Shown: positions 1 to 6,274 of the stretch, in pieces
Numbering within the stretch: position 1 is the first letter of the stretch
Layout: the number at the start of each line of letters is the position of its first letter
IMG/VR virus record: IMGVR_UViG_3300028569_000182
Span: 1 to 22,359 of that record
DNA from: a virus
Reading direction: 5' to 3' (one strand)
DNA length: 22,359 bases
Program-made: the position numbers and the translations under genes
Notes under the pieces: model-generated
Seen by the model: the letters and a program-made list of their open reading frames with translations, nothing else
Told to the model about the DNA's origin: nothing
Database searches by the model: none

Positions 1-1
1 G

Positions 2-304
2 TTGACCAAAAAAGAACGCTTAATGGAAAACGTTTTGCGTAACTACTTTTTATGCCGTACGTCATGCCCTACCCCAGAATACGATCAGACAGTATACAAA
101 GTACACAAAGACGACAAAATACAGTTTTTATGGGTGCTACCGTCCAAAGACACCTGCGAAATGTTTATACGGCATGCAGGTGAGATAGTACCAGACGAAA
201 GATGGTTGTTGTATTATGTACTTGCCGACCAGAACGGCGACTTACTTAAACTATGCAAGCAGTTAAACAACGAAGCAGATAACTCAATATTGATAAAGGC
301 GTAA
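2..304 (+). CDS. Conserved small phage protein before the scaffold gene, possibly 5'-partial
   Basis: The reading frame is open from the window edge. A TTG lies at position 2 and the first in-frame ATG is at 23, so the true start may be either of these or upstream of the window. The protein is at most 100 aa and mostly polar, with the pattern NYFL-R-CPTP-YDQ near the N-terminus and a central VLPSKDTCEMFI segment. I see no membrane segment or catalytic motif. Its place directly upstream of the scaffold and capsid genes matches the small uncharacterised proteins often found between portal and scaffold in short-tailed phages. That role is inferred from position only, and no function can be assigned. 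It ends 4 nt before the next start, so the two are probably co-transcribed. Confidence 0.75.
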   Translation: MTKKERLMENVLRNYFLCRTSCPTPEYDQTVYKVHKDDKIQFLWVLPSKDTCEMFIRHAGEIVPDERWLLYYVLADQNGDLLKLCKQLNNEADNSILIKA

Positions 305-308
305 GATT

Positions 309-1121
309 ATGGATTTACCAATAGCAACACAATCACAAATTGACCAAATGAACAGAGACGCAGCTAAAAAAATGCAAGAAGAGGGTATTGATATGGTAGA
401 AGAACAAGTAGTAGACCAAGTACAAGAAGAGGCCGTTGAGGAAGCCCCACAACAAACGATACAGGCTACACCCGAGCAATCTATTGAGGCAGAGCTAAAG
501 AGCGTTAAAGACGAAAATTGGCGGTTATTGCGTCAGTCTAAAGAAAAGTTACAGCGTGAATTAGATGAAGCACGTGAGTTGTTGGCTCAACGACAAGCTG
601 CAACAAAGCCAGCAGAAGAAAATATTGACCTTAATGACCTTGGCTTATCGGAGAACGATTTAGCTGAGGGTAGGCATCTGCTGACCATCAAAAAAGAGTT
701 AGCTGCGCTTAAAAAAGCCAGAGAGGAAGACCTTAAAAGGTTGACCATGTCTAACGCTGAGATGCGCATTAAAAACGACTTTCCTGATTTTGAGAAAGTA
801 GTGTCATATGAAAATCAAAAAAGATTGCGTGAGGTAGATCCAGATGTAGCAGATGCTATTTTAGCTACCGGTGATGTGTATAAAGCCCATGCCATGGCGT
901 ACAAGATGATTAAGCTATTAAATATCCATCGTGATACTTCATACGATGCTGACAAGCTCAAAGCTCAGCAAAACTTAGCCAAGCCTAAGTCATTGAGTAG
1001 TATTGCACCACAAAAAAGTGAATCTCCTTTGAGTCATGCCAATGCTTTTGCTAACGGTTTAACGCCAGAGTTAAAAGACCAGCTAGTCAAAGAGATGTTT
1101 GCAGCACGTCAAAACTTATAA
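309..1121 (+). CDS. Putative capsid scaffolding protein
   Basis: The protein has 270 aa and is highly charged and helical. A Glu/Gln-rich N-terminal third (about residues 20-60) is followed by a long predicted coiled coil (about 65-160, rich in K/E/L/R). A short helical C-terminal tail, residues 247-270, carries a PELKDQLVKEMF motif. No enzyme motifs are visible. Scaffolding proteins of tailed phages are typically acidic, coiled-coil proteins of this size, encoded immediately upstream of the major capsid protein, with a basic or amphipathic C-terminal helix that binds the capsid protein. Context fits, because the capsid gene is the next + strand gene once the HNH gene on the other strand is disregarded. 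The start has only a weak SD. A hairpin follows the stop codon. The assignment rests on composition and position. Confidence 0.7.
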   Translation: MDLPIATQSQIDQMNRDAAKKMQEEGIDMVEEQVVDQVQEEAVEEAPQQTIQATPEQSIEAELKSVKDENWRLLRQSKEKLQRELDEARELLAQRQAATKPAEENIDLNDLGLSENDLAEGRHLLTIKKELAALKKAREEDLKRLTMSNAEMRIKNDFPDFEKVVSYENQKRLREVDPDVADAILATGDVYKAHAMAYKMIKLLNIHRDTSYDADKLKAQQNLAKPKSLSSIAPQKSESPLSHANAFANGLTPELKDQLVKEMFAARQNL

Positions 1122-1127
1122 AATTAT

Positions 1128-1160
1128 GGGGAGTAGTATCAATCTGCTCCCTAGTTTCTT
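1128..1160. terminator. Candidate bidirectional rho-independent terminator
   Basis: GGGAG at 1129-1133 pairs with CTCCC at 1147-1151 around a 13-nt loop. The + strand continues with a T-rich run (1152-1162). The - strand continues into the complement of AAATTAT, which is also U-rich. The hairpin lies between the converging scaffold and HNH genes and overlaps the HNH stop codon. It could end transcripts from both sides; strength is moderate because the stem is only 5-6 bp. Confidence 0.5.
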
Positions 1161-1810
1161 TTGATGCGATTTTGACAATTAGTTTTATGGTCAACCCAGC
1201 GACAATTTTCTGGAGTATAATTACCATCATTATCAATTCTGTCTAATGTTAACCCATCTGGTCGCTCACCCATGTCTGCCAAAAAATTTTCAAAATTATT
1301 CCATCTTTCACAAACTTGAATCCCTCTTTTGCCGTACCATTTAAATGCCGAGTCACTTGGGTTTCTACAACGTGATAACATGCTACTCCAAACTTTATAT
1401 AATGGAGTGCCATGTAAACCATGCTTTGTGTTTTTTATAGCGTTTAATTGATTATGACAATTTGTGCACATAGTTGATTTATTTGATTTAAGATCAGCAA
1501 GAGCATGTTTTCCTATTGTTCCGCACTTGCAACGCGTTTCAAAATGCTTTAATTTGCGATGTATGCCTAAATATTTAACTATAGTCCAAGAACCAAATAT
1601 TTTACCTATATCAATCAAAGGATCATATAAAACGCGATACTGACAAGGTCTACATTGCTTGCCTTTACCAGCCCGCAATTCAGTACCTTTTTTAATGTAT
1701 ATGTTGCCACAAACACACATGCATTCATACCATAATCCAGGCTTAGCATAATCTATTTGTTTAAGCACCGTCCAACTATTAAATTGTTTATTAATCATTG
1801 CATTTTTCAT
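1151..1810 (-). CDS. HNH homing endonuclease with two zinc-ribbon-like repeats
   Basis: The protein has 219 aa. Two similar N-terminal modules each hold a CxC plus CxxC set: CMCVCG...CRPC at about residues 31-57 and CKCG...CTNC at about 93-118. They look like duplicated zinc ribbons for DNA recognition. The C-terminal half carries the phage HNH signature: W-SML-RC, YGKRGIQVCERW, then LDRIDNDGNYTPENCRWV, ending in a basic tail. The D-R-I-D-N and N-C-R-W residues are the expected metal and catalytic core. It is on the strand opposite the structural genes and sits between the scaffold and the intron-split capsid gene, as expected for a free-standing homing endonuclease that uses flanking recombination to spread. 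ATG at 1810 was chosen; an internal ATG four codons later is also possible. Its DNA target is unknown. Confidence 0.9.
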   Translation of the reverse strand: MKNAMINKQFNSWTVLKQIDYAKPGLWYECMCVCGNIYIKKGTELRAGKGKQCRPCQYRVLYDPLIDIGKIFGSWTIVKYLGIHRKLKHFETRCKCGTIGKHALADLKSNKSTMCTNCHNQLNAIKNTKHGLHGTPLYKVWSSMLSRCRNPSDSAFKWYGKRGIQVCERWNNFENFLADMGERPDGLTLDRIDNDGNYTPENCRWVDHKTNCQNRIKRN

Positions 1811-1959
1811 AAAATACCCTATAAATAAAACCAGCCGTAATGAGAACTCGCTACTCTCACTTTTCTTAATGGCCGTATAGATCCTCGCCAGATTATTAGA
1901 CTGTATGAAGACTCGTCATCTTAAATATATTGTTTTTTGGAATAATGATCAACAAATTG

Positions 1960-1988
1960 TTGTAATTTATACCAAATTTTGTTAATAT
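1960..1988 (+). promoter_or_regulatory. Possible sigma70-like promoter of the capsid gene
   Basis: TTGTAA (1960-1965) and TAATAT (1983-1988) are separated by 17 nt in the 195-nt gap between the divergent HNH and capsid genes. The predicted start would be about 11 nt before the capsid ATG, placing the AAGGA SD (1995-1999) at the very 5' end of the transcript. That is tight, and AT-rich DNA gives such matches by chance. The rest of the gap (1811-1959) shows no gene. Confidence 0.35.
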
Positions 1989-2005
1989 AAATTTAAGGAA
2001 AAACT

Positions 2006-2317
2006 ATGGCAGTTACGACTACCAGCATCCTTCCATCACCGGTACAACAATCTTTTAGTTACAAATTATTGTCAGTACCTGTGCCTAACATGATTCATAA
2101 TATCCCAGCAATGCGTAAAAATATGCCTCGTAATGGTGGTAATACTTTACGTATGCGTAGATATAACCCATTACAAACAGCTATGGTTCCTTTGGGGAAC
2201 AGTGGTATTACTCCACCACCACAAAACCTGACAGCTGTCGACATCGACGCTAAGATTTCGTTTTATGGAACTTACGTCGTACTGAATGAACAAGTGACAT
2301 TACAAAACCAAGACCCT
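2006..2317 (+). CDS. Major capsid protein, N4 gp56-like family, exon 1 (join 2006..2317, 3530..3571, 3776..4372)
   Basis: Exon 1 encodes residues 1-104 of a 316-aa capsid protein. It starts at ATG 2006 after the SD AAGGA and ends at the conserved segment YGTYVVLNEQVTLQNQDP. Reading on into the intron gives only five extra codons before a stop at 2333, so the unspliced product would be a useless 109-aa fragment. The 5' splice site is placed after the T of CCT (2317). There, exon 2 continues in phase 0 as P-VLNE, matching the continuation I expect for this family, and group I introns follow a U. The full spliced protein then runs through QTEDQLTRDML and EGEDKFGTAPVRDAYF to FIYRPPIYDGPLALNASVG, segments characteristic of N4 gp56-like capsid proteins. 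Family recognition is from memory, without a database search. Confidence 0.88.
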
Positions 2318-3529
2318 AGATCCATAGGCATATAATTTAACTTGCTTCTTTTGTTAATTATATATATATTAAAATATATGTAAACAATAGGAGTAACATG
2401 GAAAGCGAAAAAACAATTATGGCATATTTAGCAGGAGTTATGGATGGTGATGGTAGCTTTGGGTTAACTAGATTAACTAAGCTAAGTCGCAACCTGCAAT
2501 ATAGACCAGAATTACAATGCTGTAAGGTTAGAAAAGAGTTTTTAGAATTATTGCAAACTACTTTTGGTGGATATTTAATGACTGGTAAAATACACATTTG
2601 CAAAGACGGAACAGAGGGGCAAGCCTTGACTACATGGAAGCTTCAATCGTCTGGCAATGTAAAGCCTGCACTTGAAAAACTAATACCGTATTTAGTTATA
2701 AAAAAAGACAGAGCTGTGCTTTTATTGGACTTTATAAATAATAATCCATTTGAAAGAGGCAAGATTCTAAGCCCTGAGATTTTAAGGCAACGAGAAAAAG
2801 CTTATCTTGAAATAGTTCAGCTTAATGACTGGGTAAGTCAAAGTTCCAAAATAACTACAGTGCTAGCAAAAGATAACACTGATAATGAGTTGTTTTGGGC
2901 TTATGTTGCTGGGTTAATGGATACGGATGGTTCTTTTTCTGTAAAAAGACAAATGCAGAACAAAGGTACAGATGTTAAAAACCCAAGATATTTACCAGTT
3001 ATTAGTTTAGGTATGGTTGATGCTCGAGGGATAAATTATATTCGTGAAAACTGTAATATAGGTAAATTCTATGTACCTACACACAGAGACACAAAAAAAG
3101 GAATATTTTATCTGTTTGGTATTTACACAAAAAAAGAATGCATAGCTTTTTTACAAAGGATAATACCTTATCTCAGGTCAAAAAAACTTAACGCCCAAGT
3201 ATTGTTAAACTTTTGCGTAAATGCTAAAAATACAGGTTACTGTAGAGCAGGTATACCAAAAGAAGAGTTAGCTTTCCGTGATAAATGTTATCAAATATTA
3301 TGCGAATTAAATAAATATGGGGTCTCTAAATCTCCTCTGATAGTCTTGGAACCCTTACCAGATAATGCTGGAGGCAACAAGGAGCAAGCAGGCTTTATGC
3401 CGTGCAGCTTGAACGCAGTAAGCGAGGAGACGTCGAAAGACGATGCGGTACTCTGATCTTACAGGAAACTGTAAGAGGTAGGCTGAGAAGATCTACCCGC
3501 CACGCAAGTGGTCATAAAGTAACAGAATG
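2318..3529 (+). ncRNA. Group I intron 1 in the capsid gene, encoding a LAGLIDADG endonuclease
   Basis: The intron is 1212 nt. The 3' core shows the group I pseudoknot in correct order: P3 (CTCCTC 3332-3337 with GAGGAG 3424-3429), P4 (CTTG 3345-3348 with CAAG 3385-3388), P5-like hairpin CCAG/CTGG, P6 (3388-3407), P8 (CGTC-GAAA-GACG 3431-3442) and P7 (CAGTA 3416-3420 with TACTcTG 3449-3455). Three hairpins follow: 3458-3475 with a GAAA loop, 3476-3496, and 3502-3513 with a GCAA loop. The intron ends on G3529, as the family requires. At the 5' end, CCTA/TAGG (2315-2328) could form P1, but the usual U-G wobble at the splice site is not seen, so the 5' boundary rests on the protein reading frame. 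Group II was considered, but no proper domain V is present. Confidence 0.88.
2398..3456 (+). CDS. LAGLIDADG homing endonuclease encoded in intron 1
   Basis: The protein has 352 aa and two LAGLIDADG motifs: LAGVMDGDG at about residues 10-18 and VAGLMDTDG at about residues 169-177. Two motifs in one chain mean a monomeric enzyme with a pseudo-symmetric DNA-binding saddle. The acidic residue ending each motif (the last D of MDGDG and MDTDG) supplies metal-binding catalysis. Each half has the expected follow-up of beta strands and a YLR/YLV-type helix ending. ATG 2398 is preceded by an AGGAG SD, so it is translated on its own rather than fused to exon 1. The C-terminal roughly 40 codons (from about 3332) also encode the P3-P7 core of the intron, so this tail is under RNA constraint. 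The enzyme should cut the intronless capsid allele near the exon 1/exon 2 junction (inference). Confidence 0.95.
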   Translation: MESEKTIMAYLAGVMDGDGSFGLTRLTKLSRNLQYRPELQCCKVRKEFLELLQTTFGGYLMTGKIHICKDGTEGQALTTWKLQSSGNVKPALEKLIPYLVIKKDRAVLLLDFINNNPFERGKILSPEILRQREKAYLEIVQLNDWVSQSSKITTVLAKDNTDNELFWAYVAGLMDTDGSFSVKRQMQNKGTDVKNPRYLPVISLGMVDARGINYIRENCNIGKFYVPTHRDTKKGIFYLFGIYTKKECIAFLQRIIPYLRSKKLNAQVLLNFCVNAKNTGYCRAGIPKEELAFRDKCYQILCELNKYGVSKSPLIVLEPLPDNAGGNKEQAGFMPCSLNAVSEETSKDDAVL

Positions 3530-3571
3530 GTATTAAACGAATGTGCAGCACGACTAGGCGTATCACTGCGT
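3530..3571 (+). CDS. Major capsid protein exon 2 (42-nt micro-exon)
   Basis: The 14 codons read VLNECAARLGVSLR. They exactly bridge exon 1 (NQDP) and exon 3 (QTEDQLTRD) in phase 0 at both ends. The segment has no start codon, and the frame is closed at once by TAA at 3572, so it makes sense only as a spliced exon. It lies between two independently recognisable group I cores. The upstream boundary follows the intron-terminal G3529. The downstream boundary is T3571, where a 7-bp P1 helix with a terminal U-G pair forms. The residues match the amphipathic helix I expect between these landmarks in N4 gp56-like capsid proteins. It would not be found by an ORF search. Confidence 0.88.
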
Positions 3572-3775
3572 TAAATTTGGCGCAGTATAAATTTTCGGTA
3601 ATTGACTTGGAAGCCTAAGGCAAAAGCTATGGCGACAAGGGGCAAGTTTAAATACAGCCTGAGAGACTAAACCCGAAAACCCGTAAGGGATGTGATAGTC
3701 CGCACAGAACAACGAAAGGTTCTGAGGTAAGCAGAAATGACTTATCCGCACTTTTTAAAGTGTAGTAACAATAAG
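3572..3775 (+). ncRNA. Group I intron 2 in the capsid gene, 204 nt, no ORF
   Basis: All core helices can be drawn by eye. P1 pairs exon ACTGCGT (3565-3571) with GCGCAGT (3580-3586), a perfect 7-bp helix with the conserved U-G at the splice site. P10 pairs TTTG (3576-3579) with CAGA at the start of exon 3 (3776-3779). P3 pairs TTTTCGG (3592-3598) with CCGAAAA (3673-3679). P4 is CTTG (3606-3609) with CAAG (3643-3646). P7 is GACTA (3665-3669) with TAGTC (3696-3700). P8 is CCC-GTAA-GGG (3680-3689). P9 is CAGAAC/GTTCTG (3705-3724). A final stem pairs CTTAT (3741-3745) with ATAAG (3771-3775). The intron ends on G3775. This is a minimal ribozyme whose splice sites are both defined by pairing. Confidence 0.93.
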
Positions 3776-4372
3776 CAGACAGAAGATCAGTTAACACGTG
3801 ATATGTTGGCATCAACAGCATCATTTATTAACTGTGTTGGTGGCGTAAACGGCGACAGTCCGACCGAGCTAACATTGTTAGACGTGTCAGAAGTAACACG
3901 TGTGTTGCTAGGTAACAACGCTTATACAATCTCCGATAACATCGAAGGTGAAGATAAGTTTGGTACAGCTCCAGTTCGTGATGCGTACTTTGCATTATGT
4001 CATACAAACATGACTAAAGAGCTAGAAGGCGTTAATAACTTTACATCAAAAAGTAATTACCCAGCTCCTACAAATGCATTGCGTTCCGAGTGGGGTTGCG
4101 TAAACAACCTTAGATTCTTGGTATCAAGCATCGGCTCAATTAGTCCAAATGCTTCTGTTAATGGTAGCGATGTGTATAACATCTTCTGCGTTGGTATGGA
4201 AGCTTATGCTACTGTACAGCAAGATGGTTACTCAGCGTCGTTTATTTACAGACCGCCAATTTATGATGGCCCATTAGCGTTGAACGCTTCTGTAGGCTAC
4301 AAATTTGCGACATGTCCAAGAATAACCAACGATCTCTGGGTTATCAACCTAAGAGCTACATTAGCACAATAA
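3776..4372 (+). CDS. Major capsid protein exon 3
   Basis: This exon encodes the last 198 residues of the capsid protein, from QTEDQLTRDMLASTASF to the stop at 4372. The frame is also open back to an ATG at 3737, but codons 3737-3775 are intron sequence (the final stem of intron 2), so the apparent 211-aa reading frame should not be taken as a separate protein. Family landmarks are a GGVNGD turn, EGEDKFGTAPVRDAYF, LRSEWG, DVYNIFCVGMEAYA, and FIYRPPIYDGPLALNASVG near the C-terminus. Together with exons 1 and 2 this yields a 316-aa shell-forming protein. The next gene starts 9 nt after the stop, with a strong AAGGAG SD. Confidence 0.9.
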   Translation, partial: QTEDQLTRDMLASTASFINCVGGVNGDSPTELTLLDVSEVTRVLLGNNAYTISDNIEGEDKFGTAPVRDAYFALCHTNMTKELEGVNNFTSKSNYPAPTNALRSEWGCVNNLRFLVSSIGSISPNASVNGSDVYNIFCVGMEAYATVQQDGYSASFIYRPPIYDGPLALNASVGYKFATCPRITNDLWVINLRATLAQ

Positions 4373-4381
4373 GGAGATATT

Positions 4382-5443
4382 ATGGACGGAACAATTATAG
4401 TACGTGGTAATTTCGTATCTACCGGTGCGGATAAAACTATTGTATTTAGACCAGGTGTAAACTGGATTACTGTATTTAACATGTTAGCTAATAATGGCGT
4501 TGGTGCTCCATTACAGTTTTATTTCCAAACTGGAATGACTAACGGTGTTGCTATTGATGGCGCCGGTGCAACAACAGCTCCTGCAGGCATGTTTACAGTA
4601 ATTGATTACTCTAACCCTGCTAACTTTGCATCTATTAAATACACAACTACTGCACAAACAAACGCAGTTCAGCCTGTTGTAACATCTGCGGCTACAACAG
4701 CTGCAGTAGCTGTTGCTGTTGGTAATATCGTACGTATTACTGGTAGAAACGTTGCTGGTGTTTTAGGTGTGCCTGTATTTGGTAACTATGGCGTAGATAT
4801 GATTGTCAGCGTTGTTGCTGGTAACGACTACACATTATTGGGTGCAAATAACGCATTAGCTACAGCTTCTGGCGTTGCTGGTACTGATGGTGCTTTACAG
4901 CGTATTGATATTAGCTCAAGATTCTATCCAGCTAACAGAATCATTACTAGCATCACACAAGCTGCTGGTGTAATCACTGTTGCTACATCTGTGCCTCATG
5001 GTATGACTGTAGGACAGCAAGTTAGATTTGATATACCTGCTGTTTGTGGAGCAGGAATTAGTGCTTTATTAAGCGCTAGTTCAGCAAATAACTATGTATC
5101 AGCTACAGTAACAAGCGTAGTTGCTAATACAGCTGCTTTAGCTGGTTTTGGATCAGTTCGCTTTACTATCGACATTGTTGGTAGCGGTGAAGCTTTTGCT
5201 TATCCAACATCTGCACAAGTTGCTGCTGGTTCACAATTGCCAGAGATGATACCTTTCGGTCAAGACACAGCTTACTCAGTATCACAAAATGCTAACATTT
5301 TGGCTGATGCTACAGTAAACCAAGGTTTTGTTGGTATCAAACTAAGAGGCGGTGCTGCTAGAGCAAACAACCCAGCTGGTCAAGCAGGGGATGTTATATT
5401 CTGGAAAGTTGGAGCTTGCTTTAACTCTGAAGAATACGCATAA
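4382..5443 (+). CDS. Putative head-associated structural protein with FCCH-like beta domains
   Basis: The protein has 353 aa and is rich in Ala, Val, Thr and Gly, with alternating beta-strand patterns throughout and no membrane segment. The middle and second half contain repeated beta modules such as RIITSITQAAGVITVATSVPHG followed by M-VG-QVRF-IP. This resembles the FCCH-like domain that recurs in phage structural proteins. A related module makes up most of the 114-aa protein at 5870. Its position directly behind the major capsid gene suggests a capsid decoration, head-completion or virion-surface role; this is inference from position. The SD AAGGAG overlaps the end of the capsid gene, giving coupled translation. 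The stop is followed by a strong hairpin. Confidence 0.75.
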   Translation: MDGTIIVRGNFVSTGADKTIVFRPGVNWITVFNMLANNGVGAPLQFYFQTGMTNGVAIDGAGATTAPAGMFTVIDYSNPANFASIKYTTTAQTNAVQPVVTSAATTAAVAVAVGNIVRITGRNVAGVLGVPVFGNYGVDMIVSVVAGNDYTLLGANNALATASGVAGTDGALQRIDISSRFYPANRIITSITQAAGVITVATSVPHGMTVGQQVRFDIPAVCGAGISALLSASSANNYVSATVTSVVANTAALAGFGSVRFTIDIVGSGEAFAYPTSAQVAAGSQLPEMIPFGQDTAYSVSQNANILADATVNQGFVGIKLRGGAARANNPAGQAGDVIFWKVGACFNSEEYA

Positions 5444-5455
5444 TCTTATTCATTT

Positions 5456-5475
5456 GGGAGGGGTTGCGCCCTCCC
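5456..5475 (+). promoter_or_regulatory. Strong GC hairpin after the head genes
   Basis: GGGAGGG (5456-5462) pairs perfectly with CCCTCCC (5469-5475) around a 6-nt loop. It lies between the stop at 5443 and the next SD at 5488. No U-tract follows, so it is more likely an RNA processing or stability element, or a partial attenuator that lowers expression of downstream genes relative to the capsid gene, than a full terminator. Confidence 0.45.
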
Positions 5476-5497
5476 TACAATTAACAAGGGAGTAATC

Positions 5498-5869
5498 ATG
5501 GAAAGAAAAAAGTTAACAAGTAAAGAGATGGAAGCCTTACGTAACCGTGATGCCGAAAAAGTAAGCGGCAAGTTTATCTTTCACGAAGTGCCAGGCGGTG
5601 TCATGGACTTTAGTATAAAATTATACAAAGGCGACGCCCCACAAAACTATTCGTTGCGTGATGGTGAGATATATGAGTTACCACTAGGCGTAGCACGTCA
5701 TCTAAACACTAATTGTTTTTACCCAGTGCATTCTTATAGCCAAGACGAGTTTGGTAAGCCTATTGCTAAAATTGGGCAAAAAGTACGCCGTTGCAGCTTC
5801 CAGTCATTAGACTTTATGGGTATCGATGCCCAACCAAGTAAAGAGATTATTACTGTAGAAAGGATCTAG
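5498..5869 (+). CDS. Hypothetical phage structural-region protein
   Basis: The protein has 123 aa, with a basic helical N-terminus (MERKKLTSKEMEALRNRD) followed by a beta-rich body with FIFHEVPGG and YELPLGVARHLN segments. I see no signal peptide, membrane segment or enzyme motif. The size and placement between the capsid-associated gene and the neck genes resemble small head-neck proteins of other short-tailed phages. I do not recognise a named family. The start ATG has a clear AAGGGAG SD 6-12 nt upstream. The stop codon directly abuts the next start codon, indicating translational coupling. Confidence 0.75.
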   Translation: MERKKLTSKEMEALRNRDAEKVSGKFIFHEVPGGVMDFSIKLYKGDAPQNYSLRDGEIYELPLGVARHLNTNCFYPVHSYSQDEFGKPIAKIGQKVRRCSFQSLDFMGIDAQPSKEIITVERI

Positions 5870-6214
5870 ATGCCGATACTTGCTGTAGCTACGCCAATAT
5901 TCCAACCTGCTATGCGTATTATAACTAACATAACTAACTCGAACCCTGTAGTTATTACTACTTCGTTTGATAACCAGTTTGTTACAGGTTTAATAGTACG
6001 CTTATATGTGCCACAAGGTTACGGCATAACTCCTCTTAACCATGTTGAAGCACCTATAACAGTACTAACCAACACTACATTTTCTATGCCCATAGACACA
6101 ATTAATATGCCAGCATATACGACGCCAGTAGGAGCAGAACAGTTTGCACAGGTAGTGCCAACAGGCGAAATTAACAGCATTTTATACGCGGCAACTAGAA
6201 ATATATTGAATTAA
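5870..6214 (+). CDS. Small beta-rich virion protein with FCCH-like domain
   Basis: The protein has 114 aa and is almost entirely one beta module: RIITNIT-NSNPVVITTSF, then VTGLIVRLYVPQGYG, ITVLTNTTFSMPIDT and a closing PAYTTP. The same order of segments occurs in the second half of the protein at 4382, suggesting a shared fold. The phrases VRL-VP and TTF-IDT are typical of a domain I have seen in phage baseplate, tail and head accessory proteins. No function is established. The start codon directly follows the preceding stop; the SD (AAAGGA) lies inside the upstream gene. Confidence 0.72.
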   Translation: MPILAVATPIFQPAMRIITNITNSNPVVITTSFDNQFVTGLIVRLYVPQGYGITPLNHVEAPITVLTNTTFSMPIDTINMPAYTTPVGAEQFAQVVPTGEINSILYAATRNILN

Positions 6215-6274
6215 CAATTCAACTGGTTTGTAAGTTTGCTAAGCTATAACCAATTTACATAATAAGGATGTAGC

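Noticed and set aside
2006-2335. Capsid gene as a pseudogene broken by a stop codon
   Set aside because: The stop at 2333 is inside a group I intron; the flanking capsid sequence is intact and in phase after removing both introns.
2358-2603. 81-aa - strand reading frame at the start of the LAGLIDADG gene
   Set aside because: It overlaps the first LAGLIDADG motif and the AT-rich intron leader antisense, with no SD or recognisable protein; a shadow.
3417-3453. Group II intron domain V at the end of intron 1
   Set aside because: A GAAA-capped hairpin in a region of about the right length suggested domain V, but the lower stem does not pair, the AGC triad position does not fit, and the same bases form a correct P3-P8-P7 group I pseudoknot.
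3737-3775. ATG 3737 as the start of an independent capsid protein of 211 aa
   Set aside because: Codons 3737-3775 lie in the last stem of intron 2, there is no matching SD, and the spliced reading with exon 2 restores the conserved capsid sequence without a gap.
6227-6265. Promoter upstream of the adaptor gene (TTTGCT-N17-CATAAT)
   Set aside because: Only a partial match in AT-rich sequence, with a leader of about 10 nt before the ATG; not distinguishable from chance.
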